A stretch of 64,000 nt of DNA from Bermanella sp040371755 (GCF_040371755.1 NZ_BAABWE010000010.1:62001-126000), one strand, 5' to 3'; positions 34,722 to 44,465 are shown, counted from the first letter of the stretch. The notes: generated from the letters alone by a model not told the origin. A program made the numbers and translations.

Positions 34722-35198
34722 ATGGATAAAACGCAGTTAATCGCACAGATCATACAACAGCTAACCGAATCCTTAAGCCACGCCACGGCCGCCGCTGAAG
34801 AAGCCCATAAAGGGGCAACCCATGATCAAAGCAAAGCAGAAACACAGTATGATACTTTGGGACTTGAGCACGCTTACCTCGCTGAAGGACAAGCAAAGCG
34901 CATCGAGGAACTCCAAGATCAAATTAGCCAATTCCATCATATGAAGGTTAAAAGCTATTGTGAAGATGACCCTATCTATCTAGGGGCCGTCGTTGAGCTA
35001 TTGAATACTCAGACTAATCAACCACTTTGCGTATTTTTAGCACCTTGTGGTGGTGGCAACCACATACAGCTAGGGGCACGTACGATTCAGGTTGTGTCCC
35101 CTATGAGTCCATTAACTCAAGCATTACTAGGGCTGTACGCCGAAGATAACTGTAAATTAGCGTCTGGCCTAAGTTATGAAATTCTAACAATTCACTAA
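34722..35198 (+). CDS. GreA/GreB-like protein (Rnk/GreAB C-terminal fold)
   Basis: 158 aa. An N-terminal helical region (coiled coil about 1-75, with AHKGATHDQSKAETQYDT) precedes a C-terminal FKBP-like GreA_GreB domain (about 80-158). The layout resembles transcription elongation factors of the GreA family or RNA-polymerase-binding Rnk proteins, but the coiled-coil tip acidic pair is not obvious. A role at RNA polymerase is a reasonable guess. I prefer ATG 34722 to the in-frame TTG at 34716. Confidence 0.65.
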   Translation: MDKTQLIAQIIQQLTESLSHATAAAEEAHKGATHDQSKAETQYDTLGLEHAYLAEGQAKRIEELQDQISQFHHMKVKSYCEDDPIYLGAVVELLNTQTNQPLCVFLAPCGGGNHIQLGARTIQVVSPMSPLTQALLGLYAEDNCKLASGLSYEILTIH

Positions 35199-35307
35199 AA
35201 CACAATTAATGTTTACTTTTTAAGCATAAAATGGGTTGCAATTGGCCTTTAGTTAGTCAGTATTGTTGCTAAATTAAAATAACAACATTCTCATACTCGA
35301 GGTCTCT

Positions 35308-36534
35308 ATGGGCACCCCTCAATACGACATCATTCTATTTGGTGCCACCAGCTTTGTTGGCAACATACTCACCGCTTATATGATGGAACAATACCCCGAC
35401 AGCCAAGGTGTCACTTGGGCTATGGCTGGGCGCAGCGAAACCAAATTAAACGCCTTAAAAGATGCGCATCAGGCCCACAACATTCCACACATCATTGCCG
35501 ATGCCGCCGACCCTCAGCAACTAGAAGCCATGGTAAAACAAACCAAGGTGATTATTTCTACCGTTGGCCCTTATGCTTTATACGGCGAACCCTTAGTAAA
35601 AGCCTGTGTCGAAAACGGTGTTGATTATTGTGACCTAACCGGTGAGGTACAATGGTACAAGCGCATGGTAGATAAATATGAAACCACCGCCAAACAAAAG
35701 GGAGCGCGTATTGTTCATTGCAGTGGCTTTGACTCCATCCCTTCTGACTTGGGTGTCTATTTTTTACAGCAACAGGCACAAGCCAAATTCGGCGAACCTT
35801 GTACTGAAGTTAAACTGGGTGTAGCTAAATTAAAAGGCGGTGCCAGTGGCGGCACCGTTGCTAGCATGGTGAATATCGTCAAAGAAGCCGCTAAAGACTC
35901 CGCCCTAAGAAAAGAACTAAAAAATCCTTATAGCGTTTGCCCTAGCGGCCATGGATTTACACGCCGCCAAGTTAACGTGAACGGTGCCATTTATGACGAA
36001 GACTTCCAGCAATGGCTAGGGCCGTTTGTAATGGCGGCCATTAATACACGGGTTGTGCACCGCTCAAACGCACTATCAGGCAATGCATACGGTGACGATT
36101 TTGCCTACAGCGAAGCCATGCTCATGGGCCGCGGCGGTAAAGGCAAAAGCCGTGCACGCAACATGGGGTGGGGGCTAGGTGTATTCATGGTGATGGCTGC
36201 AATTGGCCCTACTCGCTGGATATTAGAAAAATTCATCCTGCCAAAGCCCGGTGAAGGCCCAACCCCAGAAGAACAACTGAAAGGCGGTTTTGAATATCGC
36301 TTTGTGGGTAAAACTCAAAGCGGTAAAAAACTCAGTGTGAAAGTCACAGGGGATCGCGACCCGGGTTACGGCTGCACCGCCAAAATGTTAGGCCAAGCAG
36401 CCGTGTGTTTAGCGAATATTTCAAAACAGGATAAATCCGGCGGCTTTTGGACCCCTGCCACTATTTATCAAGATGACTTAATTCAAAGGCTAATTGATAA
36501 AAGCGGACTTACCTTCGAAATCATTAACGAATAA
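35308..36534 (+). CDS. saccharopine dehydrogenase-like NADP-binding reductase
   Basis: 408 aa. An N-terminal Rossmann motif (ILFGATSFVGN) with NADP-type second strand (AMAGRSETKL), then VISTVGPYALYGEPLV and HCSGFDSIPSDLG. It matches the family that includes trans-acting enoyl reductases of mycobacteria and eukaryotic SCCPDH, not lysine biosynthesis. In bacteria it is often linked to lipid or polyketide reduction. It has its own terminator. The substrate is unknown. Confidence 0.85.
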   Translation: MGTPQYDIILFGATSFVGNILTAYMMEQYPDSQGVTWAMAGRSETKLNALKDAHQAHNIPHIIADAADPQQLEAMVKQTKVIISTVGPYALYGEPLVKACVENGVDYCDLTGEVQWYKRMVDKYETTAKQKGARIVHCSGFDSIPSDLGVYFLQQQAQAKFGEPCTEVKLGVAKLKGGASGGTVASMVNIVKEAAKDSALRKELKNPYSVCPSGHGFTRRQVNVNGAIYDEDFQQWLGPFVMAAINTRVVHRSNALSGNAYGDDFAYSEAMLMGRGGKGKSRARNMGWGLGVFMVMAAIGPTRWILEKFILPKPGEGPTPEEQLKGGFEYRFVGKTQSGKKLSVKVTGDRDPGYGCTAKMLGQAAVCLANISKQDKSGGFWTPATIYQDDLIQRLIDKSGLTFEIINE

Positions 36535-36542
36535 ATACAATT

Positions 36543-36565
36543 AAGCCAAGACAACTTGGCTTTTT
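36543..36565 (+). terminator. terminator of the saccharopine dehydrogenase-like gene
   Basis: Stem AAGCCAAG (36543-36550) and CTTGGCTT (36555-36562), followed by TTT. Confidence 0.85.
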
Positions 36566-36620
36566 ATCTTTCTCATTAAATCCAGTAAACTGAGGGATTT
36601 AAATTGCCCACAGGCCGACC

Positions 36621-36953
36621 ATGAGCGACAACCAGTTACATCTACGTATTGAAGAAGCACTTAAAGCCATTATTCCGTTTGCTTTACAGGCCGATGAAAT
36701 TCTAGAAGACCTAACCAAAACTAATATGGCTAAGTTCCAATCTATTTTCCCAGAGAATGCTCCATTTAAAGCCAAAGGTAATCGCTTTTTACCCTATGTT
36801 GAAGAACTCGACAAAGACTTTAAAACCCTTCCTGAAATGGACGATCAGACATTTGAGATTAAATTAACGGAATTAGTTAAGAAAATGGAAGCGATGCAAA
36901 CGGTTTTGCAACGCTTTCATGAATTAAGAGATTACACCGAAGAAGAAAAGTAG
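36621..36953 (+). CDS. small conserved hypothetical protein
   Basis: 110 aa, charged and helical, no signal or membrane segment, no motif I recognise (core EILEDLTKTNMAKF, FLPYVEELDKDFK). It has its own spacing between a terminator and the convergent desaturase gene. Length and codon use look like a real gene. Confidence 0.6.
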   Translation: MSDNQLHLRIEEALKAIIPFALQADEILEDLTKTNMAKFQSIFPENAPFKAKGNRFLPYVEELDKDFKTLPEMDDQTFEIKLTELVKKMEAMQTVLQRFHELRDYTEEEK

Positions 36954-36965
36954 CAAAACCTAATC

Positions 36966-38087
36966 TTAGGTTTCGCTAGGGGTCGGTTGAGCATATTGCT
37001 GGTGAAATTGTTCAACCGTAATCATACGACCACTGGCTTCATCCCATAAAATGTACTGAAAGGATTTAAACACATCTTTTAATCTAATCGTCGGTACGTC
37101 TTTAAATAAATCCACATACTCTTCATGACATTCCCTAAGCTTATAATTAGGAATTCGAGCTGATAAATGATGCACGTGGTGATAACCAATATCAGCGGTA
37201 AACCAATGCAAGATGCGCGGTAAATCAAAATAGCTGGTGCCTTCAATAGCGGCCGTATTGTAATCCCATACATCATCACCCACCGCATACGAATCTTCAA
37301 AGTTATGCTGAATAGTGAACAAAATAATGCCCAAACCACCAGAAACGGACAGGGCAATCAAATAAACTGTCATAAACGGAACAAAACCAAAATATACACA
37401 GCCCGCCACAATTAAACTTATTAGCACAATATTATTGGCCGCCATGTGGCGGTACTCTTTCCAATCAGCCCAATAATTGGTTTCGAATAATTCAGCGGAT
37501 TGCTTCCAACTTTGTTTCGGGCTGACCAATAAATGCTTAACCGCGTAAATAACAAATTGAATGGTGCCTTTGATCCAAGTGAACCTTGGAGTAAAAATAA
37601 AATACATAAATCCAGCAAGTGGGGCCAATAGGATATTGCGACTATTTTGATAAGACTTTTGCTTTTTCTCTGATAGCTTAGAAAATTCTTCGCTTGAAAG
37701 TACCGCTAATGGGCCACGGTATTTGCTCCAATTACCGTTAGTGGCATGGTGATAAGCATGGTGCTTTGACCATACATATTCGGGTACACCACACAGTACC
37801 CCCATAATGAAACCCACGATGCTGTTTTGCCTTGGGGTGACAAACAAACAACCATGGCCTGCGTCGTGCATCATCATAAACACGCGCATGATGAACATAA
37901 TCAGTAAAAAGATGCATAAACCACTTAACCAGTAAGATACCGATTGCAGCTCAATGGCCAAATAGAACAAGGCAAAATACGGAATAATGGTGGAAAGAGT
38001 TTGGTACAAAGCAAAGCCGTTATTACGATTTGCATACTTTTTAATGAGGGCTGATTTTTCAGCTTTTAAGCGTTCTGTTGCATTCAT
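36966..38087 (-). CDS. membrane fatty acid desaturase family protein
   Basis: 373 aa with at least four membrane segments and the three histidine boxes that bind the di-iron centre: HDAGH (about residue 74), HHAYHH (about 110) and HHVHH (about 300). It introduces a double bond into an acyl chain, acting at the inner membrane with a ferredoxin or cytochrome partner not seen here. The length suits the acyl-lipid delta-12/omega-3 type more than the short DesA type, but regiospecificity cannot be read. It is expressed from its own promoter. Confidence 0.9.
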   Translation of the reverse strand: MNATERLKAEKSALIKKYANRNNGFALYQTLSTIIPYFALFYLAIELQSVSYWLSGLCIFLLIMFIMRVFMMMHDAGHGCLFVTPRQNSIVGFIMGVLCGVPEYVWSKHHAYHHATNGNWSKYRGPLAVLSSEEFSKLSEKKQKSYQNSRNILLAPLAGFMYFIFTPRFTWIKGTIQFVIYAVKHLLVSPKQSWKQSAELFETNYWADWKEYRHMAANNIVLISLIVAGCVYFGFVPFMTVYLIALSVSGGLGIILFTIQHNFEDSYAVGDDVWDYNTAAIEGTSYFDLPRILHWFTADIGYHHVHHLSARIPNYKLRECHEEYVDLFKDVPTIRLKDVFKSFQYILWDEASGRMITVEQFHQQYAQPTPSET

Positions 38088-38246
38088 GAATACTGCCTAG
38101 GGTATTTTCTTATTTGATGGATAGAAGCATACACAAATTAAGCCTATTTGGCTGAACATGCTCAAAGAATGGCAATATTGTTCGTAATTGATCTGAAATC
38201 AAGAACAATCTATTAAAATCGCGAAGTTTATCCCACTATAAGAAGC

Positions 38247-38915
38247 TTAATCTTTAAGTACGGGGTAATAAATACTCCCCCAATCCTCAGATTCCGCATT
38301 CAGCATAATCTCAATCATGATGGGCACTAGACTGGATAGCAGCTGCGCACCATCTTGGACTTGTTCGCGGTTGATTTGGCTTTGGTAGGTAGCCCCTCCA
38401 TGGATAAGCTGATTACGCAGGACAAATAGTCTATCTAATACAATCCCCAATAATTCAGGAACATTTTGACGGCTTAGATGATTTAACGCTTCGACACTTA
38501 ACCGATTAAATCCTTCTCTCCATTTTTCGCTGTTTGGGTCTTCACGCTTAACTTGCCAAAAACCACCGTACACATAGGGGTTTTTAATCAGTGCTTTCAC
38601 TGGGCCTGAGTAGGTTTCCCATAAACATGCATAAATCGCCTTAGATTCATCATGACTGACCAGTTTTTCGATAAACCCTTGAAACGCAAATCGCTCCGCT
38701 AAAGATTCACTGCCACCTTGGTCAACGGCATAACAGGCGTTAAGGGCAATCCACAAACTGATAAGCTGTAAGTCCAAGTCATCTTGCTGCTGGGCTGCAC
38801 AATTTAGCCAAGAAATAGCACGGTGCAAACGGGTACTGTGAGTATCAGTGAGCTGGTCGCGTTTAGATTTTAACGCTTGTTTTAGTTGATCGTGAGTTGT
38901 TTGTAGGTCAGGCAT
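38247..38915 (-). CDS. HEPN-domain protein
   Basis: 222 aa, all helical. The C-terminal RNQLIHGG is the Rx4-6H motif of HEPN domains, which in many cases are RNases or RNA binders. The surrounding sequence (DLQLISLWIALNACY and the Apea-like block) fits the large HEPN class. There is no nucleotidyltransferase partner, so it is not a HEPN-MNT toxin pair. ATG 38915 was chosen over a TTG at 38924; neither has a strong ribosome binding site. Confidence 0.75.
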   Translation of the reverse strand: MPDLQTTHDQLKQALKSKRDQLTDTHSTRLHRAISWLNCAAQQQDDLDLQLISLWIALNACYAVDQGGSESLAERFAFQGFIEKLVSHDESKAIYACLWETYSGPVKALIKNPYVYGGFWQVKREDPNSEKWREGFNRLSVEALNHLSRQNVPELLGIVLDRLFVLRNQLIHGGATYQSQINREQVQDGAQLLSSLVPIMIEIMLNAESEDWGSIYYPVLKD

Positions 38916-39028
38916 ACCGAACAAATTAATAGTAAATCGAAGCCAGTAGTAGATCAGATGATGAAATAGAAATAAAGGAATTGGTAAGGATCAGAAAGCG
39001 CCGAACTACCTACCCTCAAAATAAGTAC

Positions 39029-39310
39029 CTAGTTCTCCCCCCCCTCGACTTCATCCTTTCTTAAATATGCCTCAAGTGCACCATGTTTCCTTAAACTAAG
39101 CCTATGAAATAACATATTCATTAGAAAATACACCATCCAAAGTATGATAAGTAAAAGTCCAAAAAGTCCAATTTTTTCACTTAATTCAAACTCACTATTG
39201 AAGTAGATCATCGGTACACCTATAGCGGTAACCAACAAAACCATATGAGAAAATGTAACTCTAGCAGCGTGCAATAATACTTTTTTCGAGTACACCATAT
39301 TTTTCTTCAA
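39029..39310 (-). CDS. small membrane protein, unknown
   Basis: 93 aa with two hydrophobic segments (about 17-37 and 48-70) and a charged C-terminus (YLRKDEVEGGEN). No family recognised. ATG at 39310. It is isolated and its composition differs little from neighbouring DNA. Probably real but with modest support. Confidence 0.55.
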   Translation of the reverse strand: MKKNMVYSKKVLLHAARVTFSHMVLLVTAIGVPMIYFNSEFELSEKIGLFGLLLIILWMVYFLMNMLFHRLSLRKHGALEAYLRKDEVEGGEN

Positions 39311-39438
39311 TCACTAGAAGTTAGTTAGAACAGTTATATTAGTCCCGTCATTAATGGGTCATTAGTAGATATACCAACGAGATACAGTTCAAAAATAATA
39401 TGAAGCTAGGGGCGTTTGCGGCGACGTTATAACAAGGC

Positions 39439-39499
39439 AAAAAGGCCATTAAATTGAGGCGTTTATAATTTATAAATAACGATATTTAATGGCCTTTTT
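39439..39499. terminator. bidirectional terminator downstream of slyD
   Basis: A perfect 16-bp stem (39439-39454 with 39484-39499) carrying AAAAAGGCC/GGCCTTTTT, with a small inner stem. U tracts form in both directions. Confidence 0.88.
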
Positions 39500-39527
39500 A
39501 ACGCAGTTAGAACAAGTAAGCTAGACC

Positions 39528-40010
39528 CTAGTGGTGATGACCACCAACTCCGTGCACATGCACATGGGACAACTCTTCGGGCAATGCTTCACGCACTTCT
39601 TCAACATTTACATCAAATGTAATGGTTAAACCCGCTAATGGGTGGTTTGTATCTACGTCTACGTTGAATTTACCCACTTTTACAATGGTGACATCCCGCA
39701 TGCCTTTATCCGTGTTCACCTTAACCGCTTGGCCTTTTTGTAGCTTGCCTTTTGTGGCCAAGTGTTTAATTGGGATGCGTTGCATGCCTTCTTCACTACG
39801 ATGGCCATAGGCTTGATCTGGGGTTAAAGTTACTTGAAACTGATCCCCTTCTTTCTTGCCTTCAAATTCTGATTCTAGGGCGGGTAAAATATTACCGTGG
39901 CCAAACAAAAACGTCATAGGGTGACTATTTGTACTGGTTTCAAATGCTTTACCGTCTTCACCGGTTAATGTGTAGTGAAAATAAACCACTTTATCTTTTT
40001 CGATGTTCAT
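39528..40010 (-). CDS. slyD: FKBP-type peptidyl-prolyl isomerase SlyD
   Basis: 160 aa. FKBP core (VYFHYTLTGEDGKAFETS, FLFGHGNILPALE), an IF domain insert (YGHRSEEGMQRIPIKHL), and a short His-rich tail (HVHVHGVGGHHH). It catalyses prolyl isomerisation and assists folding; in E. coli SlyD also delivers nickel to hydrogenase and is needed for lysis by phage phiX174 E protein. The tail is shorter and lacks the many cysteines of E. coli SlyD, so metal capacity is lower. Cytoplasmic. Confidence 0.92.
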   Translation of the reverse strand: MNIEKDKVVYFHYTLTGEDGKAFETSTNSHPMTFLFGHGNILPALESEFEGKKEGDQFQVTLTPDQAYGHRSEEGMQRIPIKHLATKGKLQKGQAVKVNTDKGMRDVTIVKVGKFNVDVDTNHPLAGLTITFDVNVEEVREALPEELSHVHVHGVGGHHH

Positions 40011-40201
40011 TGTTTCTACCGATTGTTGTTACTTAAAAGTCTTATTGGTTTGAGTAATCAATATTTCCAAACCTTTTAAGCACCATGAGCGAAGCTAAGA
40101 CAAGGAAAAGAAAAAATAATACGTAGAAGTTTATAAATTCATAAATTACTAAGTTTTATTTTTTCTTTAACGCCGTATTAGTATGCGCAATAGCTTAAAA
40201 G

Positions 40202-40882
40202 CTACCAAGGGAGGGATTGGCCGTTAGAATGCCAAAAACCACCGCTGTTCTCTATATTCAATTCCTCTGCACGTTTAATAATCCCAGCCGCTGATTCATC
40301 TGGTGTGAGGTCACCGTTAAAGCCTACCATGCGTGTTTGTACGAATCCTGGGTGCACCACAGCGACAGCAACACCTTTTGGTTTTAAATCCACAGCTAAC
40401 GACTTGGTAAACGCATTTAATGCGGCTTTACTAGCACGGTATCCGTAATATGCACCACTGGTGTTGTCTTCAATGCTGCCCATGCGGCTGGTAATATTGA
40501 TAACTTTTGAGCCTTCTTTGAATAAAGGTATTAATGCATGTGTCACTTTTAATGGCGCAAGGGTATTGACTTCAAACTGATCACGAATTTGATCGAAGCT
40601 CATACTATCAAGGCTTTCATTTTTAAATAAGCCAGCATTGTTAATCAACAGATCTAATGTAAATTCAGGTCCTTGAGCCAGCTCTAACACTTGTAACACA
40701 CTGTCCATAGCGTCATCTTGTGATAGGTCGATGCCGCTGATGACCAAATCTGCAAGATCTTCTATCTCATCAGAGCTTTCACGACAAACCGCAATAACTT
40801 CCCATTCTTGTTCAACATATTGCTTAGCTAGGGATAATCCTATTCCTCGATTGGCGCCTGTAATTAATACCGTATGTGACAT
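40202..40882 (-). CDS. short-chain dehydrogenase/reductase (SDR)
   Basis: 226 aa classical SDR: TGANRGIGLS, NNAG, and catalytic ITSRMGS...YRASK. It lies as a single gene convergent to no one and divergent from the methyltransferase gene. The substrate is unknown. Similar proteins are annotated as carbonyl reductases (CsgA/sniffer type). Confidence 0.88.
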   Translation of the reverse strand: MSHTVLITGANRGIGLSLAKQYVEQEWEVIAVCRESSDEIEDLADLVISGIDLSQDDAMDSVLQVLELAQGPEFTLDLLINNAGLFKNESLDSMSFDQIRDQFEVNTLAPLKVTHALIPLFKEGSKVINITSRMGSIEDNTSGAYYGYRASKAALNAFTKSLAVDLKPKGVAVAVVHPGFVQTRMVGFNGDLTPDESAAGIIKRAEELNIENSGGFWHSNGQSLPW

Positions 40883-41001
40883 AATGTCCTCTCATTCGAA
40901 AAATTTGGATGGATTATAACCTTTTACCGCTTTTGATCATCCTATAAACCCGCCATAATTTAGCCCAAACTCACTTAAAACTCGAATATTAGATTCCAAC
41001 T

Positions 41002-41601
41002 ATGGTAAAACCCGAAAACCCAGCCTGCCTTAGAAACCAAGACCCTATTTTTCAGGCTATGAGTCCTTGGCTTAAACCCCAAGGCCACTTATTAGAACTG
41101 GCTTGTGGCACTGGCCAACATGGTGTTTATTTAGCAAGTAGACTGCCTCATATTCAGTGGCACTTAAGTGAGCACCCAAGTCAGATTCAGCTTTCTCAGC
41201 AATGGGTCTGTGAAGCCAAGCTCGCTAATTTGCATAAACCTATACCATTAGATGTGAGTGATTTGCTATGGAGTAAAGAGCTTACTCACTTTAATTATGG
41301 GTATTGCGCCAATTTATTGCATTTTGTCAATGAGCAAAGTGCTAAAAACGTATTTAACGGCTTTAGCCAAGTGTTAAATACAGAAGGTCTTTTATTTTGT
41401 TATGGACCTATTAATGAACACGGATTTACCAGTGAAGGCAATCAAGCATTAGATAATTGGCTCAAACAAGATATTAATCCGTTGGCAGGCATTAAAGAGT
41501 TAGATTGGTTAAAACAAATTGCAAAGGGTGCTGGCCTAATTTTTTTAGAACGTTTAAATCTTCCAGCGAATAATGTGATTTTAATTTTTAAGAAAGCTTA
41601 A
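41002..41601 (+). CDS. DUF938 class I SAM-dependent methyltransferase
   Basis: 199 aa. It begins RNQDPIFQAM with the SAM-binding motif LLELACGTGQHGVYLA. The remainder fits DUF938, a family of putative methyltransferases of unknown substrate. It is divergent from the SDR gene and followed by a strong hairpin. Confidence 0.85.
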   Translation: MVKPENPACLRNQDPIFQAMSPWLKPQGHLLELACGTGQHGVYLASRLPHIQWHLSEHPSQIQLSQQWVCEAKLANLHKPIPLDVSDLLWSKELTHFNYGYCANLLHFVNEQSAKNVFNGFSQVLNTEGLLFCYGPINEHGFTSEGNQALDNWLKQDINPLAGIKELDWLKQIAKGAGLIFLERLNLPANNVILIFKKA

Positions 41602-41612
41602 AATACTGCGCC

Positions 41613-41641
41613 GAATCCACTTTAATAAATAAAGTGGATTC
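41613..41641 (+). terminator. hairpin terminator of the methyltransferase gene
   Basis: A perfect 12-bp stem GAATCCACTTTA (41613-41624) and TAAAGTGGATTC (41630-41641) with a 5-nt loop; the following T run is short. Confidence 0.65.
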
Positions 41642-41793
41642 TACTTTCCCTGTGGGCGCTCTCCTGTTTTGCAGTGTCACTCAGAGTGACTACAAATATC
41701 CATTTGTAACTACGTTTAGGGAAACCCCTGAAATTTACACTTATTCCTTCAAGCTTATTAATAATAGCGGCGCGATTTAACAAAACTTTAGGC

Positions 41794-42603
41794 TTAATCT
41801 TGCTTCACTATTTGCATTAGAAATTTTAAATCAAGTGTATTCATCCACTGTAGACTTTCTTTGGTATTGCCTTGGCTGGGGCGATATTCAGCAGACACAA
41901 ATCCATGATAATGGCTTTGTTCTATTACATTAAATATGCGCTGAAAATTTAAATTTCCGCTTAATGGCTCTGAGCGCCCGGGAACGTCCGCAAACTGTAT
42001 GTGTCCGATTTTTTCGGCATGGTGTGTTAATGTCTCATCTACATTACCATCCATAATTTGCATATGATAAATATCATATTGCATCTTAATATTCGAGTGA
42101 TTGAGTTCTGCCATTATGCTTAGCATTTGTTCAGTGTTGTGTATTAAAAAACTAGGCATGTCTTTTAAGTTAACCGCTTCAAATGTCACTAAAATATTAT
42201 GTGGCTGCATGAAGTCAGCGGCTTTTTTCAAATTACGTTTGAACACGTCTAAATAAACAGCTTCTTGGCCTTCATATAGGCAACGCCCAGCCAGAACATT
42301 GACCCTTTTTACACCTAAAGCTTGAGCATAATGCAAAGTTTGCTGTAAGGCCTGTTCAAATTCGGCTTCTTTTCCGGGCACACACGCAAGTCCTTCCCCG
42401 CCGCTCATTAAATCTGCAGCTGGCACATTAATTAAACATACATTCACTCCCGATTGTTGTTTTGCTTCAACAAGGGCCTCCAGATTTTCTTCATAAGGAA
42501 ACTGAATTTCGACGGTCTTAAAACCAGCATCTGCTGCCGCTTGAAACCTTTCAAGTAAAGGCACTTCTGTAAACAATAAGGTTAAATTGGCTCCTAAACG
42601 CAT
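41794..42603 (-). CDS. hyi: hydroxypyruvate isomerase
   Basis: 269 aa TIM-barrel (xylose isomerase-like), close to E. coli Hyi (258 aa). It shows LLFTEVPLLERF, FEAVNLKDMPSF (Glu), MQYDIYHMQIMDGN and IQFADVPGRSEP. It interconverts hydroxypyruvate and tartronate semialdehyde. It is 9 nt downstream of glxR, so they form an operon that feeds glyoxylate-derived carbon to glycerate. No glyoxylate carboligase gene is in the window. Confidence 0.9.
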   Translation of the reverse strand: MRLGANLTLLFTEVPLLERFQAAADAGFKTVEIQFPYEENLEALVEAKQQSGVNVCLINVPAADLMSGGEGLACVPGKEAEFEQALQQTLHYAQALGVKRVNVLAGRCLYEGQEAVYLDVFKRNLKKAADFMQPHNILVTFEAVNLKDMPSFLIHNTEQMLSIMAELNHSNIKMQYDIYHMQIMDGNVDETLTHHAEKIGHIQFADVPGRSEPLSGNLNFQRIFNVIEQSHYHGFVSAEYRPSQGNTKESLQWMNTLDLKFLMQIVKQD

Positions 42604-42612
42604 ACAGGCCCC

Positions 42613-43488
42613 CTATTTAGGTGTGTTATTAATGGATTCATACATGGCAACAAAGGTGGCTGGGTCTTGTTCAGCGTAGCCTTTACTGGCGTGTTGGCGC
42701 ATTAATTCAGCCCCTAGGCCTGCCATGGGGATGGCACTGCCCAGCTCTTTTGCCAGTAAATTAGCCATGTCTAAATCCTTAAGTAATGTTTTTACATGCC
42801 ACTTAATTTCATCGAAATCCTGTACCGCCATGCGAGTACCTGTAAGCTGTAAAGGCGTACTATCTGCAAACCCTCCTTTTAGTGCTTGCGGAATTTTAGT
42901 CGCATCAACCCCTGCTCGTTTAGCCATGGCCATAACTTCTGCCAGCACCAATACATTACAACTGACAATCATTTGATTGCAGATTTTTGTGGTTTGCCCT
43001 GAACCACTTTCACCCATGTGTGTAAGTCTTTGTCCTAGATTCATTAGAACTGGCTCTAATTGCTGTATAACTTGCCCATTGCCGCCTGCCATCATGGCTA
43101 AGGTTCCCGCCTGTGCTCCGGCCACGCCACCGGATACAGGGCAATCCACCCAGTGGGCCCCTTTAGCATTGGCCTGCTGTGCAAGCTCCTGAGTGGCATC
43201 AGGGCTTATTGAGCTAAAATCCACAATAACTTGATCCGGTTTTAGTGCAGAAAAAATAGCCTGTGCCACCGCTTGCACCGCTTGAGTATCAGACACACAA
43301 AGCATAATGATATCCACAACTTGGCTTAGGGATTCTATTGAATCTGCTTGTTGGGCACCCAGTTCAACCAAAAGCTGACACTTAGCCTCATTGCGGTTAT
43401 ATACCCATAATGATTCACCAGCAGTAAGTAACCGCTTACACATAGGCAGACCCATTAGACCAATGCCAATAAAACCAATTTTTGCCAT
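42613..43488 (-). CDS. glxR: tartronate semialdehyde reductase (2-hydroxy-3-oxopropionate reductase)
   Basis: 291 aa beta-hydroxyacid dehydrogenase: NAD-binding GFIGIGLMGLPM, substrate motif DCPVSGGVAGAQAG, catalytic Lys in TTKICNQMIV. It reduces tartronate semialdehyde to glycerate. Its position before hyi fits the glycolate/glyoxylate route. GarR or another 3-hydroxyisobutyrate-type dehydrogenase is the alternative reading. Confidence 0.87.
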   Translation of the reverse strand: MAKIGFIGIGLMGLPMCKRLLTAGESLWVYNRNEAKCQLLVELGAQQADSIESLSQVVDIIMLCVSDTQAVQAVAQAIFSALKPDQVIVDFSSISPDATQELAQQANAKGAHWVDCPVSGGVAGAQAGTLAMMAGGNGQVIQQLEPVLMNLGQRLTHMGESGSGQTTKICNQMIVSCNVLVLAEVMAMAKRAGVDATKIPQALKGGFADSTPLQLTGTRMAVQDFDEIKWHVKTLLKDLDMANLLAKELGSAIPMAGLGAELMRQHASKGYAEQDPATFVAMYESINNTPK

Positions 43489-43628
43489 GGGATTTTCTCC
43501 GCTCTAACTATTTTGGACTATTCTAACAGGGTGGATAGCGATTTTTATCTAAATCTCACTCTGTATTCGCAAAGCAATCTGGGGTGACCTAAGCTTTAAC
43601 ATAAGACAGTAACGGATTGGACGTCATC

Positions 43629-44459
43629 ATGAATTTAGCAGACCTTTTTGACCATGGTCAGAGCCTTCCCAATATTCCAAAGGTTGTACAAGAACTCATT
43701 GACACCTTTAATCAAGCCGATTTTGATATGGACGAAATCGCCAAAAAAATCAGCCTAGACCCAGTACTCACCGCTAAGGTATTACGACTGGCTAACTGCG
43801 CCCATTACGGTGTCAGCCGTACTATTTCAAGCACGACAGATGCCTCGGTTTTATTAGGGTTTTCTACTTTGCGCACGTTAGTGCTGGCATCAGGCATTAC
43901 AGGTGCCATGCAAAGCCCTGAAGGATTTGATCGTAAAGCATTTTGGAGTGATAACTTTGCAATTGCAGCAACAGCTAAATGGCTTGCCCCTTATTGTAAA
44001 ATTAACCCTGAAACCGCCTTCACTTGTGGCATGCTACACAGTATTGGCGAGCTACTAATTCGACTAGTAATTCCTGAGGAAAGTAAAAAAATCCAAGCGG
44101 CCGTTGAAGCCGGTGGCAAGCTAGTTGCAACTGAAAACGCCATGCTTGGCTACAACTATGCTGACGTAGGGGCTGAGCTAGCCAAACGCTGGAAATTTCC
44201 AGAAGAAATCGCTGATGGTATTCGTGGACACACTAAAACAGAATACTCCGACGATGATGAACCTTTAGCGGGTTTAACACATTTAGCTTTGTATATTCAT
44301 ACCAGCAACAAAGCTTCTCTTAGCGCTCAAGAAATCTTAGATGGCTTCCCTGTGGCCATTGCTAAAGCCATTAATATGGATATTGATAAAGTACTGTCTG
44401 ACTTGGAATCCACTGACGGTATTGAATCCGGCATGGATACATTGCTGGATGATATCTAA
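43629..44459 (+). CDS. HDOD domain signalling protein
   Basis: 276 aa made almost wholly of an HDOD domain. The signature LPNIPKVVQELIDTF and AKKISLDPVLTAKVLRLANCA is typical, as is GMLHSIGELLI. HDOD proteins lack phosphodiesterase residues and act as adapters in two-component and c-di-GMP linked signalling and motility. I chose ATG 43629; a TTG at 43617 is in frame but less likely. Convergent with the MFS gene. Confidence 0.88.
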   Translation: MNLADLFDHGQSLPNIPKVVQELIDTFNQADFDMDEIAKKISLDPVLTAKVLRLANCAHYGVSRTISSTTDASVLLGFSTLRTLVLASGITGAMQSPEGFDRKAFWSDNFAIAATAKWLAPYCKINPETAFTCGMLHSIGELLIRLVIPEESKKIQAAVEAGGKLVATENAMLGYNYADVGAELAKRWKFPEEIADGIRGHTKTEYSDDDEPLAGLTHLALYIHTSNKASLSAQEILDGFPVAIAKAINMDIDKVLSDLESTDGIESGMDTLLDDI

Positions 44460-44465
44460 CAGATG

